Below are positions 26,385 to 35,844 of a DNA stretch of 64,000 bases, piece by piece (positions within the stretch are counted from its first letter, which is position 1; every line of letters starts with the position of its first letter). Below the pieces are notes generated by a model. The model did no database searches, had not been told where the DNA came from, and saw nothing but the letters and a program-made list of their open reading frames with translations. A program made the position numbers and the translations under genes. The stretch is from Pseudodesulfovibrio aespoeensis Aspo-2 (GTDB lineage: Bacteria > Desulfobacterota > Desulfovibrionia > Desulfovibrionales > Desulfovibrionaceae), in NCBI RefSeq assembly GCF_000176915.2, contig NC_014844.1:434001-498000 (forward strand), given 5' to 3'.

Positions 26385-26439
26385 GAGGAACTATCAGATC
26401 AAATCGAAACTACTTCACTTAAGCTGCTCTCGGGGAATT

Positions 26440-27429
26440 TCACACTTTGGTGCCAGCAATTTCACTCGCGACCACCTCTTCACTATTTATAAAAGCGTCA
26501 TAGTATTCCGAATGCCGTGTAAGCAAAAGTTTCTCCCCTTCTGCATACCTACGGAACTGTTTCCAGAATTTCATGAGAGCTTGGTGGCGCGGGAGAGACT
26601 CATAGCCAAAATTATGGTGGACAACAGCATTGGGGCAATGCTCGATTGCCCAGCCCTTTTTGTTGGCTCGGTAGCAAAGCTCGATGTCTTCGGCTGCGGC
26701 AAGCGGGAATTGCTCATCAAAACGCATGATCTTGGCGACGTGGGCGCTGATAGCGAGGTTGCATGTGGGGCCGTAGAGGAGCCTGTCGGTCTCTGTGAGT
26801 CTGCGCCCGTTGAGTGTCCCATTCCGCTCATGGTACTTCCCAAGCCAGCAACGGTCGTGGGAAAGAGTGATGCCTGACAGCAGATGTACGTATGGAGAAT
26901 CGATGTAGCCATCATGGAGAGCTTTGAGCCAATCCTTAGAGGGGAGGCAGTCAGAATCTGTGAAGGCTATGAAGTCCGCACCAAGCGCAAGCGCTTTCTC
27001 CATCCCCTTGTTTCGAGCTACGGCTGGGCCTGAATTGCTATTCAAGAGCAGGAGCTCGATGTCAGGATAGAGGGGACATGGGATTGGCGACGCATCGTCA
27101 ACAATTATGATCTGACCGCCAAGCGTTTGATTCTTCAAGCGTGAGACCAAGTCGTTCAGCATTTCCAGATCAGCGGCGGTTTTGAGGTAAGCTGGTACGA
27201 CGACAGCCGGGGCCGACCTCTGATATATTTCATTAGGTACCAGCTTGAGTGGGAAGTTGACCTTTCCTTCCTTGCGAGCAAGCTTTTTGTTTTGACTGAT
27301 ACTATTTCTGAAGGCCGAGACTTCAATAGCTTTGGTCAGCAAGAAACGAATCCGGTTGGGCTCCCCCTTCAAGGCTTGCCACCAGTAGTCGAATATCTGA
27401 CCATAGGGGAGGCTGGTAAGACAACTCAT
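26440..27429 (-). CDS. Family 2 glycosyltransferase
   Basis: The protein has 329 residues. It has the GT-A fold order: VVVPAYLKTAADLEML, the nucleotide-binding IIIVDDAS, NSGPAVARNKGM, the metal-binding Asp motif FTDSDCLPS, and a C-terminal AAEDIELCYRANKKGW for acceptor binding. I set the start at 27429, where ATG overlaps the stop of the radical-SAM gene (ATGA); longer readings lie within that gene. The motif set resembles MftF of the mycofactocin pathway, another GT2 encoded beside a radical-SAM/SPASM enzyme, but that resemblance is a family-level impression. The acceptor is unknown. Confidence 0.85.
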   Translation of the reverse strand: MSCLTSLPYGQIFDYWWQALKGEPNRIRFLLTKAIEVSAFRNSISQNKKLARKEGKVNFPLKLVPNEIYQRSAPAVVVPAYLKTAADLEMLNDLVSRLKNQTLGGQIIIVDDASPIPCPLYPDIELLLLNSNSGPAVARNKGMEKALALGADFIAFTDSDCLPSKDWLKALHDGYIDSPYVHLLSGITLSHDRCWLGKYHERNGTLNGRRLTETDRLLYGPTCNLAISAHVAKIMRFDEQFPLAAAEDIELCYRANKKGWAIEHCPNAVVHHNFGYESLPRHQALMKFWKQFRRYAEGEKLLLTRHSEYYDAFINSEEVVASEIAGTKV

Positions 27430-28346
27430 GCGGTACCTCCCATACAGGCGCAGTTCGCGCAGTAGGAATGAGCTTTGTTGTTTTCGAGAAACCATCGGCG
27501 CTTCTCGCTTTCGAGGATGACACCCAAGCGTTCCTGCAGGATGTTTCCATACTCGTAGGGGTTGAACATGTTGCAAGGTGTAACTGCCCCATTGTGAAGA
27601 ATACATAGCTCCTCGCGAAGAGCTGGGCATTCTTTTTTGCCGCCGAACGTCTGGTTCGTGCCATTTTCTTGTATGATGATACCTTGGATTGAGTTGGGGA
27701 GAAGGCAATTTAATTCCGTCCCATCATACAAAGCATGTATCAACCGATACGCCTCTGCAAGCTCTTCGCGTTTGTTTTGTACCATTTCAATGAATGGCTC
27801 AATTCCTTCGTCTCTTCGAATTGTGTTGAAAATTATGTGCATATTCCTATCGATACAGTATCGAGCCATGTCGACCATTCTGTGTAGGTTGGCCTCTTGT
27901 ATGGTGAAAACTACGTGAGGCCTACGTTTCATTATGGCAAGTCTCTTTATATTCTTTTCGAGGATTGAAAATCGCGCACCTCGGCGAATTGATTCAAGCT
28001 CTAGTGCATTCGGGCTATCCATTGAAATGAAAAGCTGTACCTCTTTCTCAGCCAGGGAATAGACCAAGTCCTTGTTAGTCACCATCAGGTTGCTGAATAG
28101 ATTTATGATAGATTGCGGGTATCGCGACTGAACATGCTCCATCATGGGGATGAACGCAGGGTGGATCGTGCTTTCTCCTCTTCCGTTTAGGCGAACTCGC
28201 TCTGGGACGGATGGAACTTGGTCGAGTATGAGATTGAGGGTCTGCCATGTTATGAACCGTTTGGGACTCGCAGGCTTACCTCCAAAACCGCACATGATAC
28301 AAGCTAGATTACAATTGTGGCTTAGTTCGATGATGAGTTCTTTCAT
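27426..28346 (-). CDS. Radical SAM/SPASM protein, second in cluster
   Basis: The protein has 306 residues. The 4Fe-4S binding motif CNLACIMC (CxxxCxxC) is near the N-terminus, followed by the radical-SAM barrel with NGRGE-type strand 2. The C-terminal region has several further Cys (CPALREEL-C, TPCNMF, YCANCAC) expected of a SPASM or twitch domain that binds an auxiliary iron-sulfur cluster. Such proteins modify peptides or proteins, or act in anaerobic maturation. It lies in a three-gene run with the other radical-SAM protein and the glycosyltransferase, with overlaps of 4 bp on one side and a gap of 3 bp on the other. Confidence 0.88.
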   Translation of the reverse strand: MKELIIELSHNCNLACIMCGFGGKPASPKRFITWQTLNLILDQVPSVPERVRLNGRGESTIHPAFIPMMEHVQSRYPQSIINLFSNLMVTNKDLVYSLAEKEVQLFISMDSPNALELESIRRGARFSILEKNIKRLAIMKRRPHVVFTIQEANLHRMVDMARYCIDRNMHIIFNTIRRDEGIEPFIEMVQNKREELAEAYRLIHALYDGTELNCLLPNSIQGIIIQENGTNQTFGGKKECPALREELCILHNGAVTPCNMFNPYEYGNILQERLGVILESEKRRWFLENNKAHSYCANCACMGGTA

Positions 28347-28349
28347 TGT

Positions 28350-29165
28350 CTATTGGTTGCACTTCAACTTTTTGCAGGGGAGGTTGCATGTCTTCATACA
28401 ATTAAGCACGTTTGATGAATAGACTGAAGACAACATGGATATTATGGACGCTTCACCGAGTCTCCCGAGCGGTTGGTCGCAGCCATGCATGAGTGGTTGT
28501 TGGAAACATGTCAAGACGCTGCCGTCAGGCATGATGGAGAGATTACGCCCTGCGGCTTGGCATCGGTCCGTTGGGACGGGCGCAGAGAGTGATTCGGGGA
28601 GTTCTGTCCACTCGCCTTCAAAGCCCTGCTGAATATAATTTTGCACCGAGTGGAAGCGATTCAATTCACGGCAAAATGCCCCAACTGCCTGAACATGCTC
28701 CACAGTCTCTTGGGCGAGAACCGACTGGACACTAAGTTGTTCAGGGGCGAGTTGGTTAACGGCATAATGAAAATGCTTCATGACCCGATCGTAAGAGTCC
28801 GTCCCTCGAACGTATTTCCAGAAGGTGGGATCGATCGTGTCGAGGGAGAAGATGATATGCAGGTTGAAATCCCGAACGCGGTCAATGAATTGAGGCGTAC
28901 AAGCTACTCCATTGGTGATGAGGATTGTACGTACAGATGTGTCGGCAATTCCTTCCAACAGGTTGAGAACTCTATTTTTGTAAACGAGTGGCTCGCCTCC
29001 AACAATGCAAAGTTCTTGTGCTTTTTCCAGGTCGTGAATTGCGTCGATGACTGCGATCAAGGGCACTTGAAGACCATGATCAGTAAATGTCCAATGAGAG
29101 CATTTTGAGCAGCGTTCGTTGCAAAGCAATGACATGAGATAGTAGAGATGGGTCGGAGAAAACAT
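28350..29165 (-). CDS. Radical SAM/SPASM protein, first in cluster
   Basis: The protein has 271 residues with CNERCSKC (CxxxCxxC) at about residue 15, the SAM-binding strand CIVGGEPLV, and a C-terminal Cys-rich tail (DGSVLTCFQQP then CMKTCNLPCKKLKC). The tail suggests auxiliary cluster ligands, as in SPASM proteins. It is the first gene of the radical-SAM/glycosyltransferase operon. I looked in the 190 bp upstream for a precursor peptide and found only a ten-codon frame, so a RiPP role is not supported by a visible substrate. Confidence 0.85.
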   Translation of the reverse strand: MFSPTHLYYLMSLLCNERCSKCSHWTFTDHGLQVPLIAVIDAIHDLEKAQELCIVGGEPLVYKNRVLNLLEGIADTSVRTILITNGVACTPQFIDRVRDFNLHIIFSLDTIDPTFWKYVRGTDSYDRVMKHFHYAVNQLAPEQLSVQSVLAQETVEHVQAVGAFCRELNRFHSVQNYIQQGFEGEWTELPESLSAPVPTDRCQAAGRNLSIMPDGSVLTCFQQPLMHGCDQPLGRLGEASIISMLSSVYSSNVLNCMKTCNLPCKKLKCNQ

Positions 29166-29352
29166 AGATTTTTAGTGTCTGAACGGTGAGTTATGACGGA
29201 GTGTTTTTTTAAATAAGAGGTAGAATCGTCGATGAGTTCATTCTAATTCAGGTTGATATAAAGACTTCACATTTTGGAATTATTTCTTCGTCCCTTTTCT
29301 CTATGTCCTTGGTGGCGCATGGTGCATCATGAAAAATGCCTTTGGCTGAGGT

Positions 29353-29940
29353 TTAGTCTTCGTACACAATTAAAGCACTGGCAATCAAGTCACACATGGG
29401 TTGTTCGCTCCCGGCCACTCCTTCGATGCATGCGTCCAGCCAGCCGTGTTTGAGCTTTTCCGTGTCAATGTCATACCCTGCGTTGTGGGCCAGCAGGGAA
29501 AGATAGTAGCGAGCCGTGCGCCCGTTTCCTTCCCTGAAAGGGTGGGCAACGTTGAGTTCCAGCATATAGTATGCTGCCTGTTCAACGAATTTTTCTGGAG
29601 AATTGTTTTTGAGATGGTTTTCCTGTGCCAGTTCGGCGGTCAGGGTCGTAACTGAGTTGGCGATGAAACGCGGATTGCAGAATAGAGTCTCCCCCTTGCT
29701 GATGGAAACGGTTCTCTCCTCCCCGGCCCAGTCGTAGACGTCCTGGAACAGGTGACGGTGGATGGCTTTGATGTGCTGGTAGTCGAAGTTGCCGTTGGGC
29801 GGGTCTTCAACCATGCGGTTGGCAACTGAGAGGCGCTCGAATTTATCAAGCGCCTCTTGGTCTCTGTGGCCGGCCTTGTTTTTCAGGACGGACGAATTTT
29901 CGTATGTGTATGCGTCTTTATGCGCGTATCGCGTAGTCAT
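29353..29940 (-). CDS. Fic-family AMP-transferase toxin
   Basis: The protein has 195 residues. The Fic core motif HPFREGNGRTAR is intact, with a preceding DYQHIKAIHRHLFQDVYDWAG segment, typical of class I/VbhT-type Fic domains. Such enzymes transfer AMP from ATP to protein hydroxyls, often on DNA gyrase or topoisomerase IV. The gene overlaps the upstream antitoxin gene by 23 bp, so they are one operon. All catalytic residues are present. Confidence 0.92.
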   Translation of the reverse strand: MTTRYAHKDAYTYENSSVLKNKAGHRDQEALDKFERLSVANRMVEDPPNGNFDYQHIKAIHRHLFQDVYDWAGEERTVSISKGETLFCNPRFIANSVTTLTAELAQENHLKNNSPEKFVEQAAYYMLELNVAHPFREGNGRTARYYLSLLAHNAGYDIDTEKLKHGWLDACIEGVAGSEQPMCDLIASALIVYED

Positions 29941-30154
29941 AATTGGGGAAGCGTTCCTTCAACCGCTTGCTGCGTTCTTCTAGGGTGCATTCCTTGTTGA
30001 TGCACTCTTCGAAGACGGCAATCTCTTCACTGGTCAGTTGGAATCCTTCGATCTCAAGCGAGGCCTTGGCGTGCATGAAGCGGCGAGTCAAGACTTCGAC
30101 TTTCGTTTTTGGGCGTTTGGCCTTTGCGAAGGTGTATTTACGACTGCTTTTCAT
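29918..30154 (-). CDS. VbhA-like antitoxin of Fic
   Basis: The product has 78 residues. It carries the inhibitory alpha-helix motif (S/T)xxxE(G/N), seen here as SLEIEG followed by FQLTSEE, which occludes the ATP site of Fic. It precedes and overlaps the fic gene. The basic N-terminus (KYTFAKAKRPKTK) may help RNA or DNA contact. The pairing and motif make this assignment strong. Confidence 0.85.
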   Translation of the reverse strand: MKSSRKYTFAKAKRPKTKVEVLTRRFMHAKASLEIEGFQLTSEEIAVFEECINKECTLEERSKRLKERFPNYDYAIRA

Positions 30155-30225
30155 CCATCAAGATTAATCATTCTGGAAGGGAAAAGCAAATATTACGAGT
30201 CCGGCAAGTCGATGAAGCTCAAGAG

Positions 30226-30790
30226 CTAAACCAATCGGAGAGTGCATCCCACTTCGCCCAGTGCCTCCCATATGTCATCCAGCTGGATTCCAAACGGGGA
30301 AAGCTCGATTTCGATTTCTCTTGATGGGAATGTGCGTTCGAATATGTCGATTTTCTTTTCATTCTGGAGCCGAGCTGAGGCAATTCGAGCTGTCAAATCA
30401 ACGATGGGAAGTGGACTCGTTTCAGTGAGGCCGTCCAACGCATATGCCAGCGAGGGTTCGTCTTTGAGGAAATGTTCTGTCGGCAGCAGGGGCATGGTCA
30501 TCTTCGGTGAGATAGATCGACCTCGTAGTAATCGACATGGGCATAATCGGGATGCCAGAAAAGCCAACCTCTAGCCGGGACATTTCTCCATGCCTTCAGA
30601 ATCAGGGACGGGCTTCCTTTCATCGAAGCCACAGCGGGGGAGCGTCATAGAAATCGAAGACGACGGCCTTCTCTTGCCTAGCTTCGTCCGGGATGAATGT
30701 AGCGAATTCCTCATCTGATATTCCCACGTTGTGCCTGGCGGGCGATTGGGGGATGCCGGTTGTATGCCGGGGCAATTCGGGCGTTGGTCC
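30226..30790 (-). pseudogene. Decaying gene of unknown function
   Basis: Three frames in succession read as plausible protein: HNVGISDEEFATFIPDEARQ then VVFDFYDAPPLWL (about 30780-30620), a stretch near HPDYAHVDYYEVDLS, and the C-terminal part MPLLPTEHFLKDEP to the stop at 30226. Frameshifts and stops lie between them. I do not recognise the family. The broken gene sits beside the Fic module and ahead of another transposase remnant. Confidence 0.45.
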
Positions 30791-30927
30791 AAACATCAGT
30801 CGGCCCTGACAAATTCACAACAACCTGAAACAGAAAGACAAAATTGGATCCTCAATGTTTCATTCTTGACCAGTAACTGTAGTAATTCTGCAAGAAACCG
30901 GTCGCGCACGCCGGGTCGAGAGTGCTC

Positions 30928-31380
30928 ATGAAGGCCAAACCCGCCAGAAATGACCAGGGCAATTTTCTCTACGAGGACCTCATCGATCAACTCAATCCCA
31001 AGGATCCTCTGCTCAAGCTCGCGGCGGCCATCTCCTGGGAGCGGTTCGAGCAGGAGTTTCCCGGTCTCTACAGCGAGCATGGCCGACCGGCAAAGCCCAT
31101 CCGGCTCATGGCCGGCCTCATGATCCTCAAGCGACTCGAAAACCTGAGCGACGAACGCGTCATTGAGGAATGGGTCCGCAATCCCTACTATAGGCCTTCT
31201 GCGGCGAAACACATTTTCAATGGAAGTTTCCCTGCGACCCCACAGACTTGGTCTATTTCCGCAAGCGTATCGGCGAGGAAGGCGCACTGCTGATCTTTGA
31301 AGCCTCGGTCACATGCACGGTGACGCGCAGAGGTCTCCAGGAAGTAATCGCCCAACCGAGGCCCCTTCTGTCGAATAGCC
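30928..31380 (+). pseudogene. Remnant of an IS5-type transposase
   Basis: The N-terminal DUF772-type sequence is clear (NPKDPLLKLAAAISWERFEQEF and RLMAGLMILKRLENLSDERV). Near 31195 the frame changes, and the next frame continues with the typical FQWKFPCDPTDLVYFRKRIGEEG up to about 31300. The catalytic domain is absent. I see nothing credible in the 180 bp between this and the next gene. Confidence 0.75.
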
Positions 31381-31559
31381 ATACCCTCCTACTTTGAATA
31401 AAGAAAGAATAGCATAATAAACCGAATGTTTTAAGAGAAAAGTGTAAGTTTGCCGTGCAGAAGCCTCATAAAAGGTATCGACGTCTATATCGCGTTTGAT
31501 GTATATGGTTTTCGCATCGTCTGAGTGCCGAAAATTGTCCCTTTCAAGCTGTGGTGAAT

Positions 31560-33056
31560 ATGAATCTTGCACTGTTATCTATTCCTTTGGATGCTACGAA
31601 AAAAGAATCTGATCGGGCTCTGCCTTTTTCAATTGCTCTTAATTATGGCCTGCTGTCCATAGCAACCTATGTCTCTCAACATGGGTTTAAGGCTGAAGTT
31701 TTTGACACCCAACCTCTGCCTCGAGCAGAGGCAGTGGATCGAGCACTTGAGTGGCTCTTAGATGCCAAACCTCATGTGATAGCACTCTCCTGCATCAGCG
31801 GTTTTAGCTATAATAATTTAAAAGAATATTCAACTCGCATTCGTGAACAATTTCCGACCACACCAATTGTAGTTGGAGGACAAGATCATGTCGGTAGATT
31901 AGGGGAGAGGGTGTTCGATGATATCCCTGAGATCGATGTTGTAGTCTATGGCGAAGCAGAAAAAACAACACTAGCTATACTTCGGCATTGTATTGCTCAA
32001 AAGGATTTGGAGCCACTTTGCCGAGAGTATCCGATTTGGGTTAAAAGCCGTGACAACAAAGTATCTACTTTTTCTTCTTGTTCAGAATATAATGTAGAAG
32101 AGATCGGAGGGCTAGATTATTCGCTGTATTGCAATGCTAAAGCTTTTCCTGCTTCAATTGAAGTGGCAAGAGGTTGCCCTTTTCATTGCAGGTTTTGTTC
32201 AAACATAAAACGTAGATATATAAAGAAATCAGTAGTCAATATTTTAGGTGAAGCAAAGGAACTAGTCAAATTTTATGAAAAAAATGACATCTCGATTTAT
32301 TTCCAGTCTCCCATTTTTCGGATGGAGAAAGAAGAAATTGAGTTGTTGAAGGCTGAAAGGAATAGGGAAGGACTTTGTTTCAAATGGAGAGCTCAAACTC
32401 GTGTAGATACTTTGTCGCCAGACGACATCCCATTGCTTGTTGAGGCCGGGGCGGCGGTTATTGATCTTGGATTCGAAAGCGGAGCTCCCGAAATTTTGTT
32501 GGCAATGAAGAAAACTAAAACACCGGAAAGCTATCTTAACGATGCAAAACAAATTTTGTTGGCCGCCCATCAAGCTGGTTTAATTATCAAGCTTAACATC
32601 CTTTTTTATGCAGGAGAAAGGGATACTACTTTGCTTGAAACATTTGATTTTTTGTCAAGCAGTGAGCGTTACCTTCATTCAATTTCAGCATATCCATTGT
32701 TGGTGTGCCCTGGCACACAACTTGAGGAGTCGATCGAACCAATCCTTCTCAAACATGGTGGTTCAGTTTGCAGATCACCGGAGTGGGCAGAAAGGCACAT
32801 ATTTCCCGTCAATAGTAGTGCGGCATATTCATATGACAGGCTTAAAGAAATCGGCAAGATGTTTGGAAAAGCTTTTCAAACAGTTGACAACTATTATCAA
32901 GAAAGGCGTCATGGGTATTATCGCCCTGGACTGACAAAGAGTGAATTTGATGCTCAGTTGAACTCAGGTGTGATAGAGCTATTGCCATGCTCTATTGATA
33001 AGAAAAGTATGCTTGAATATCGTAACCGACTACATCAAACAATCATTGAAGGATAG
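31560..33056 (+). CDS. B12-binding-domain radical SAM protein
   Basis: The protein has about 498 residues from the ATG at 31560; GTG starts at 31551 and 31554 are also possible. The N-terminal part has a cobalamin-binding-like Rossmann fold without the DxHxxG motif, ending in the GEAEKTTLAIL box typical of the class. The central RGCPFHCRFCSN is the radical-SAM motif, and a barrel and a C-terminal extension follow. Class members methylate or rearrange unreactive carbons. The gene is AT-rich compared with the backbone. It is followed after 9 bp by a P-loop gene on the same strand. Confidence 0.85.
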   Translation: MNLALLSIPLDATKKESDRALPFSIALNYGLLSIATYVSQHGFKAEVFDTQPLPRAEAVDRALEWLLDAKPHVIALSCISGFSYNNLKEYSTRIREQFPTTPIVVGGQDHVGRLGERVFDDIPEIDVVVYGEAEKTTLAILRHCIAQKDLEPLCREYPIWVKSRDNKVSTFSSCSEYNVEEIGGLDYSLYCNAKAFPASIEVARGCPFHCRFCSNIKRRYIKKSVVNILGEAKELVKFYEKNDISIYFQSPIFRMEKEEIELLKAERNREGLCFKWRAQTRVDTLSPDDIPLLVEAGAAVIDLGFESGAPEILLAMKKTKTPESYLNDAKQILLAAHQAGLIIKLNILFYAGERDTTLLETFDFLSSSERYLHSISAYPLLVCPGTQLEESIEPILLKHGGSVCRSPEWAERHIFPVNSSAAYSYDRLKEIGKMFGKAFQTVDNYYQERRHGYYRPGLTKSEFDAQLNSGVIELLPCSIDKKSMLEYRNRLHQTIIEG

Positions 33057-33065
33057 GTTGTTTCA

Positions 33066-33620
33066 ATGAAAATAGCATTAACTGGCCCCTCCTCAACCGG
33101 AAAGACTACCCTAATGAACGATTTGTTGGATTGCAGTAGCATGTCGCAGATAGACGCTTCGTGTGCACGAGTGGATATTCGGTCATTGCTTCGCAATCTC
33201 GGCCTGAGAGCTGACGGTAAAGGGTGCAATAAAGAGCAGATGAGAAAAATGCAATGGGCTATTCTAGAGGAAAAGCAACGTGTTGAAAAAACGTTGGATA
33301 GCTTGGTTACTGACAGGTCTTATTTAGACCTGGCAGCTCACTGGCTTCATAGAGATGGAACTGACGATGAAGAAACAAAAGTATATGTTAATCAATGTGT
33401 AGAACTGGCGAGTGCTAACTACGATTGGCACATTTATCTTCCTTTAGGAAGAATTCCATTTGTCCCAGATGGAGAACGTCCTGAGGACATGGGCTTTCAA
33501 CTGGCCGTCAACACGAGTATTGAGCAGCTTTTAGGGAGATGCGATTCAAACGTGCTAGTTCTTCGTGAAAGTGACCGAAGGGCTAGCATCAAGGAAATAC
33601 TGCTTAATCTGGGTCTTTAA
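33066..33620 (+). CDS. P-loop nucleotide kinase-like ATPase
   Basis: The protein has 184 residues. Walker A is GPSSTGKTT at residues 7-15. A second conserved region, VTDRSYLDLAAHWLH, matches the AAA_28/NadR-kinase type, and the IYLPLGRIPFVPDGERPED stretch suits a lid and phosphate-contact region. Relatives phosphorylate nucleosides, nicotinamide riboside or sugars. It is closely coupled to the radical-SAM gene, and its stop overlaps the 3' end of the convergent HD gene by 17 bp. Confidence 0.75.
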   Translation: MKIALTGPSSTGKTTLMNDLLDCSSMSQIDASCARVDIRSLLRNLGLRADGKGCNKEQMRKMQWAILEEKQRVEKTLDSLVTDRSYLDLAAHWLHRDGTDDEETKVYVNQCVELASANYDWHIYLPLGRIPFVPDGERPEDMGFQLAVNTSIEQLLGRCDSNVLVLRESDRRASIKEILLNLGL

Positions 33621-35352
33621 GAGACTCAACTGGTATGTCGCAATGCTCTTGGAAGTGGTCATTGATTCGAGCTAAAGTCGTATTGATGGCTTCCAACGCT
33701 AACTCCTCGGAGGCGAAGGATTGCCATATTGTTGAAGTACTTCCGACAGAATTTTCATCATAATCAAGAAAGTACCTAACTGGGAAAGCTTTCTCTGATC
33801 TACTAAAAAAGCTTATAAAAAGAATTCGAACGACGCCTTGAAAAACCTGAGGGAAGATTGCAAAAGGTGTTTCAAATTCATTGTTTTCAAACGGCCTAAC
33901 CCCTTGGTTCACAATTGCCTTGTGGATGAAGTCGTACACGGAACGTCCACTTATATTACTTGTCTTAAAGACTAGAACTCTTCCGTGTCGCGTTCCCGTT
34001 AATCCTTTTTCAGCTATGATTTTTGTGAAATCTGTAGCTTTTGACGTGAAGTGCTTTAGATTATTTTGGATGATGAGAGACATCAGCTGCTCATAATGGT
34101 CATCTTCTTTTTTCTCTTGCCCAGAAACCATGATTTCATATCTTATCCCCATGGCAACGTCATGCTCTTCTCTTGTTATACCTGCTACGTGAGGATTGTC
34201 GAAGTTGCATAAACCGGCCACTTTCATCCAAAAAAGCGAATTTGAATCGAGCGAGTTGCCCGTGAATAGAGCCCGTTCATCACACAAATAGAGATTGATC
34301 CCTGCTGAAATCATCTTTTTTACTTCGATCCCAGTGATCGCGAGCGGAGATGCGAAATGCCAAGAACAATTTGAATTTTCTTGGATTTTCTTAAGAGTGA
34401 CGTCGAGCAGTGAGGGGGACAAATATAGGTCTAAAAGTGATACCGAGCTGTATTCTCTGAAGTCAAAATCTTGGAATGTTTCCTTCCAAAATGTTGTGGT
34501 TGAAAAAGTCTTATTGTGATTGCAAATCGTCGTCACTTCAAAGCCTTGCTGCTCAAGTTGTTTTTTTGTGATTGAAGCAGAAATTAAGCCATGCGCGTTG
34601 CAGTAGGCAAATACGATAGCTTTCTTCTTGGATGCGACCTCTAGGCTGCTTTGAGGTAAAGATGGGTGAATGGGGACCAGTTGCACAGGCCAAGAAAATC
34701 GAATTCCCAACAGTTCCTCTATCAGTCGGTCAATCTGCAGGCTTGCTAATTTGAAATTCTCAACGAAAAGTTCCAGTTTGGTCCCAATATGATTCACGCG
34801 CAACCTAAGAGCTATAATACTAAGCACGCTCAAATGATGTGGAATCTGGTCTTTGTTTATTCTTTCGATGATTTTTTCTCGAGATCCTTGGAAATCGGGA
34901 CTTCTTCTGTAGTCTAAGTCCATACTGTCAGCAATGCGTATCATTGAGGCCAAAAGGCCCGTCCTAATTTTTAATTGCTCCTCCACTTCATCCGGATCGA
35001 AATCTTTTCTATGCCATTTACAAAGGGTGGCAACTACATGGGCTTCTTCGGCGGAGAAAGGGAGTTCTCCAGACTCAGAGAGCTCAAGCACTAAATCATG
35101 TGCGACGATGTGGTGATTGTCTCTGTCGTCTGCCATCCCAATGTCATGGAGAAGTGAGGCAGCGAGTAAAAGAGCTTTTTCGTGCGGTGAGATGTCAAAA
35201 AGAGAGCAAAGTAACTTGGCATTCATGTACACCCGCTGGGCGTGGAGTGGCCCATGATCGTTCATTTGCAGGGCATTGGCCGTGTCCTTAGCCGCCTCCA
35301 TAAAGGGCAGGCTCGCTTTATAAACATATATTTCATTTGATAAATCATACAT
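33604..35352 (-). CDS. HD-domain protein with possible degenerate DHH-like C-terminal part
   Basis: The protein has 582 residues. The N-terminal HD phosphohydrolase domain has its metal ligands in NDHGPLHAQRV, LLHDIGMAD and HHIVAHD, and spans about residues 30-200. The rest is not recognised with confidence: VFAYCNAHGLISASI weakly recalls the DADGIxSAAI strand of DHH phosphoesterases, but the acidic residues are missing, and GTRHGRVLVFKTSNISGRSV could be a DHHA1-like segment. HD proteins hydrolyse phosphate esters of nucleotides. It is transcribed towards the radical-SAM and P-loop pair and may belong with it. Confidence 0.7.
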   Translation of the reverse strand: MYDLSNEIYVYKASLPFMEAAKDTANALQMNDHGPLHAQRVYMNAKLLCSLFDISPHEKALLLAASLLHDIGMADDRDNHHIVAHDLVLELSESGELPFSAEEAHVVATLCKWHRKDFDPDEVEEQLKIRTGLLASMIRIADSMDLDYRRSPDFQGSREKIIERINKDQIPHHLSVLSIIALRLRVNHIGTKLELFVENFKLASLQIDRLIEELLGIRFSWPVQLVPIHPSLPQSSLEVASKKKAIVFAYCNAHGLISASITKKQLEQQGFEVTTICNHNKTFSTTTFWKETFQDFDFREYSSVSLLDLYLSPSLLDVTLKKIQENSNCSWHFASPLAITGIEVKKMISAGINLYLCDERALFTGNSLDSNSLFWMKVAGLCNFDNPHVAGITREEHDVAMGIRYEIMVSGQEKKEDDHYEQLMSLIIQNNLKHFTSKATDFTKIIAEKGLTGTRHGRVLVFKTSNISGRSVYDFIHKAIVNQGVRPFENNEFETPFAIFPQVFQGVVRILFISFFSRSEKAFPVRYFLDYDENSVGSTSTIWQSFASEELALEAINTTLARINDHFQEHCDIPVESLKDPD

Positions 35353-35691
35353 TTAAGCACCATTGACCATAGTGATTCGGTTCAAGAACAACACAATAAG
35401 TGGTTCGAAACATAAGAAGATCTATCCACAAACCGTGAAGCAACTCAGCTGCTGTTCTATATTTTTTCGCCCCTTAACTCTAGCACGCTCAGACTCGCCT
35501 TTCTGGGAGCAATTCCTATTCACTGCAGATTGAACGATCAAAGCTAGTTTCAAATTCTCAAAGTCCGCCTCTCCGATATCGCTTCGCCTGAAAACCGTGC
35601 TTCCCATTTTTGAGTGAGGCTTTCTGCTTTGGCGTGATCATTTGAATCCAAGTGGACTGGCATAATGACCTTTGCGCCTCCACCCATCCTT
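35353..35691. other. Gene-free stretch before IS3-type element
   Basis: This 340-bp gap has a few short frames on the minus strand with no recognisable family. No terminator or tRNA-like structure is visible. It probably contains the promoter of the HD gene near its left end. Confidence 0.5.
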
Positions 35692-35844
35692 TGGACCACT
35701 GATCGGTCTTTTTAAGGTGGAGCCCGGCGTCCGAGTTTGTGCCTCCGAGGAGGCGGGTCGCCATAGCGTTGTGGAGCGTAGCCCGTCCCCGTAGGGGCGG
35801 CCCGAAGGGCCGAGGGCGGAGCGGAGCAACGGCTACGAGCCAAG

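Noticed and set aside
29166-29352. Precursor peptide for the radical-SAM operon
   Set aside because: The longest suitable frame on the minus strand has ten codons and no Cys, Gly or leader-like features.
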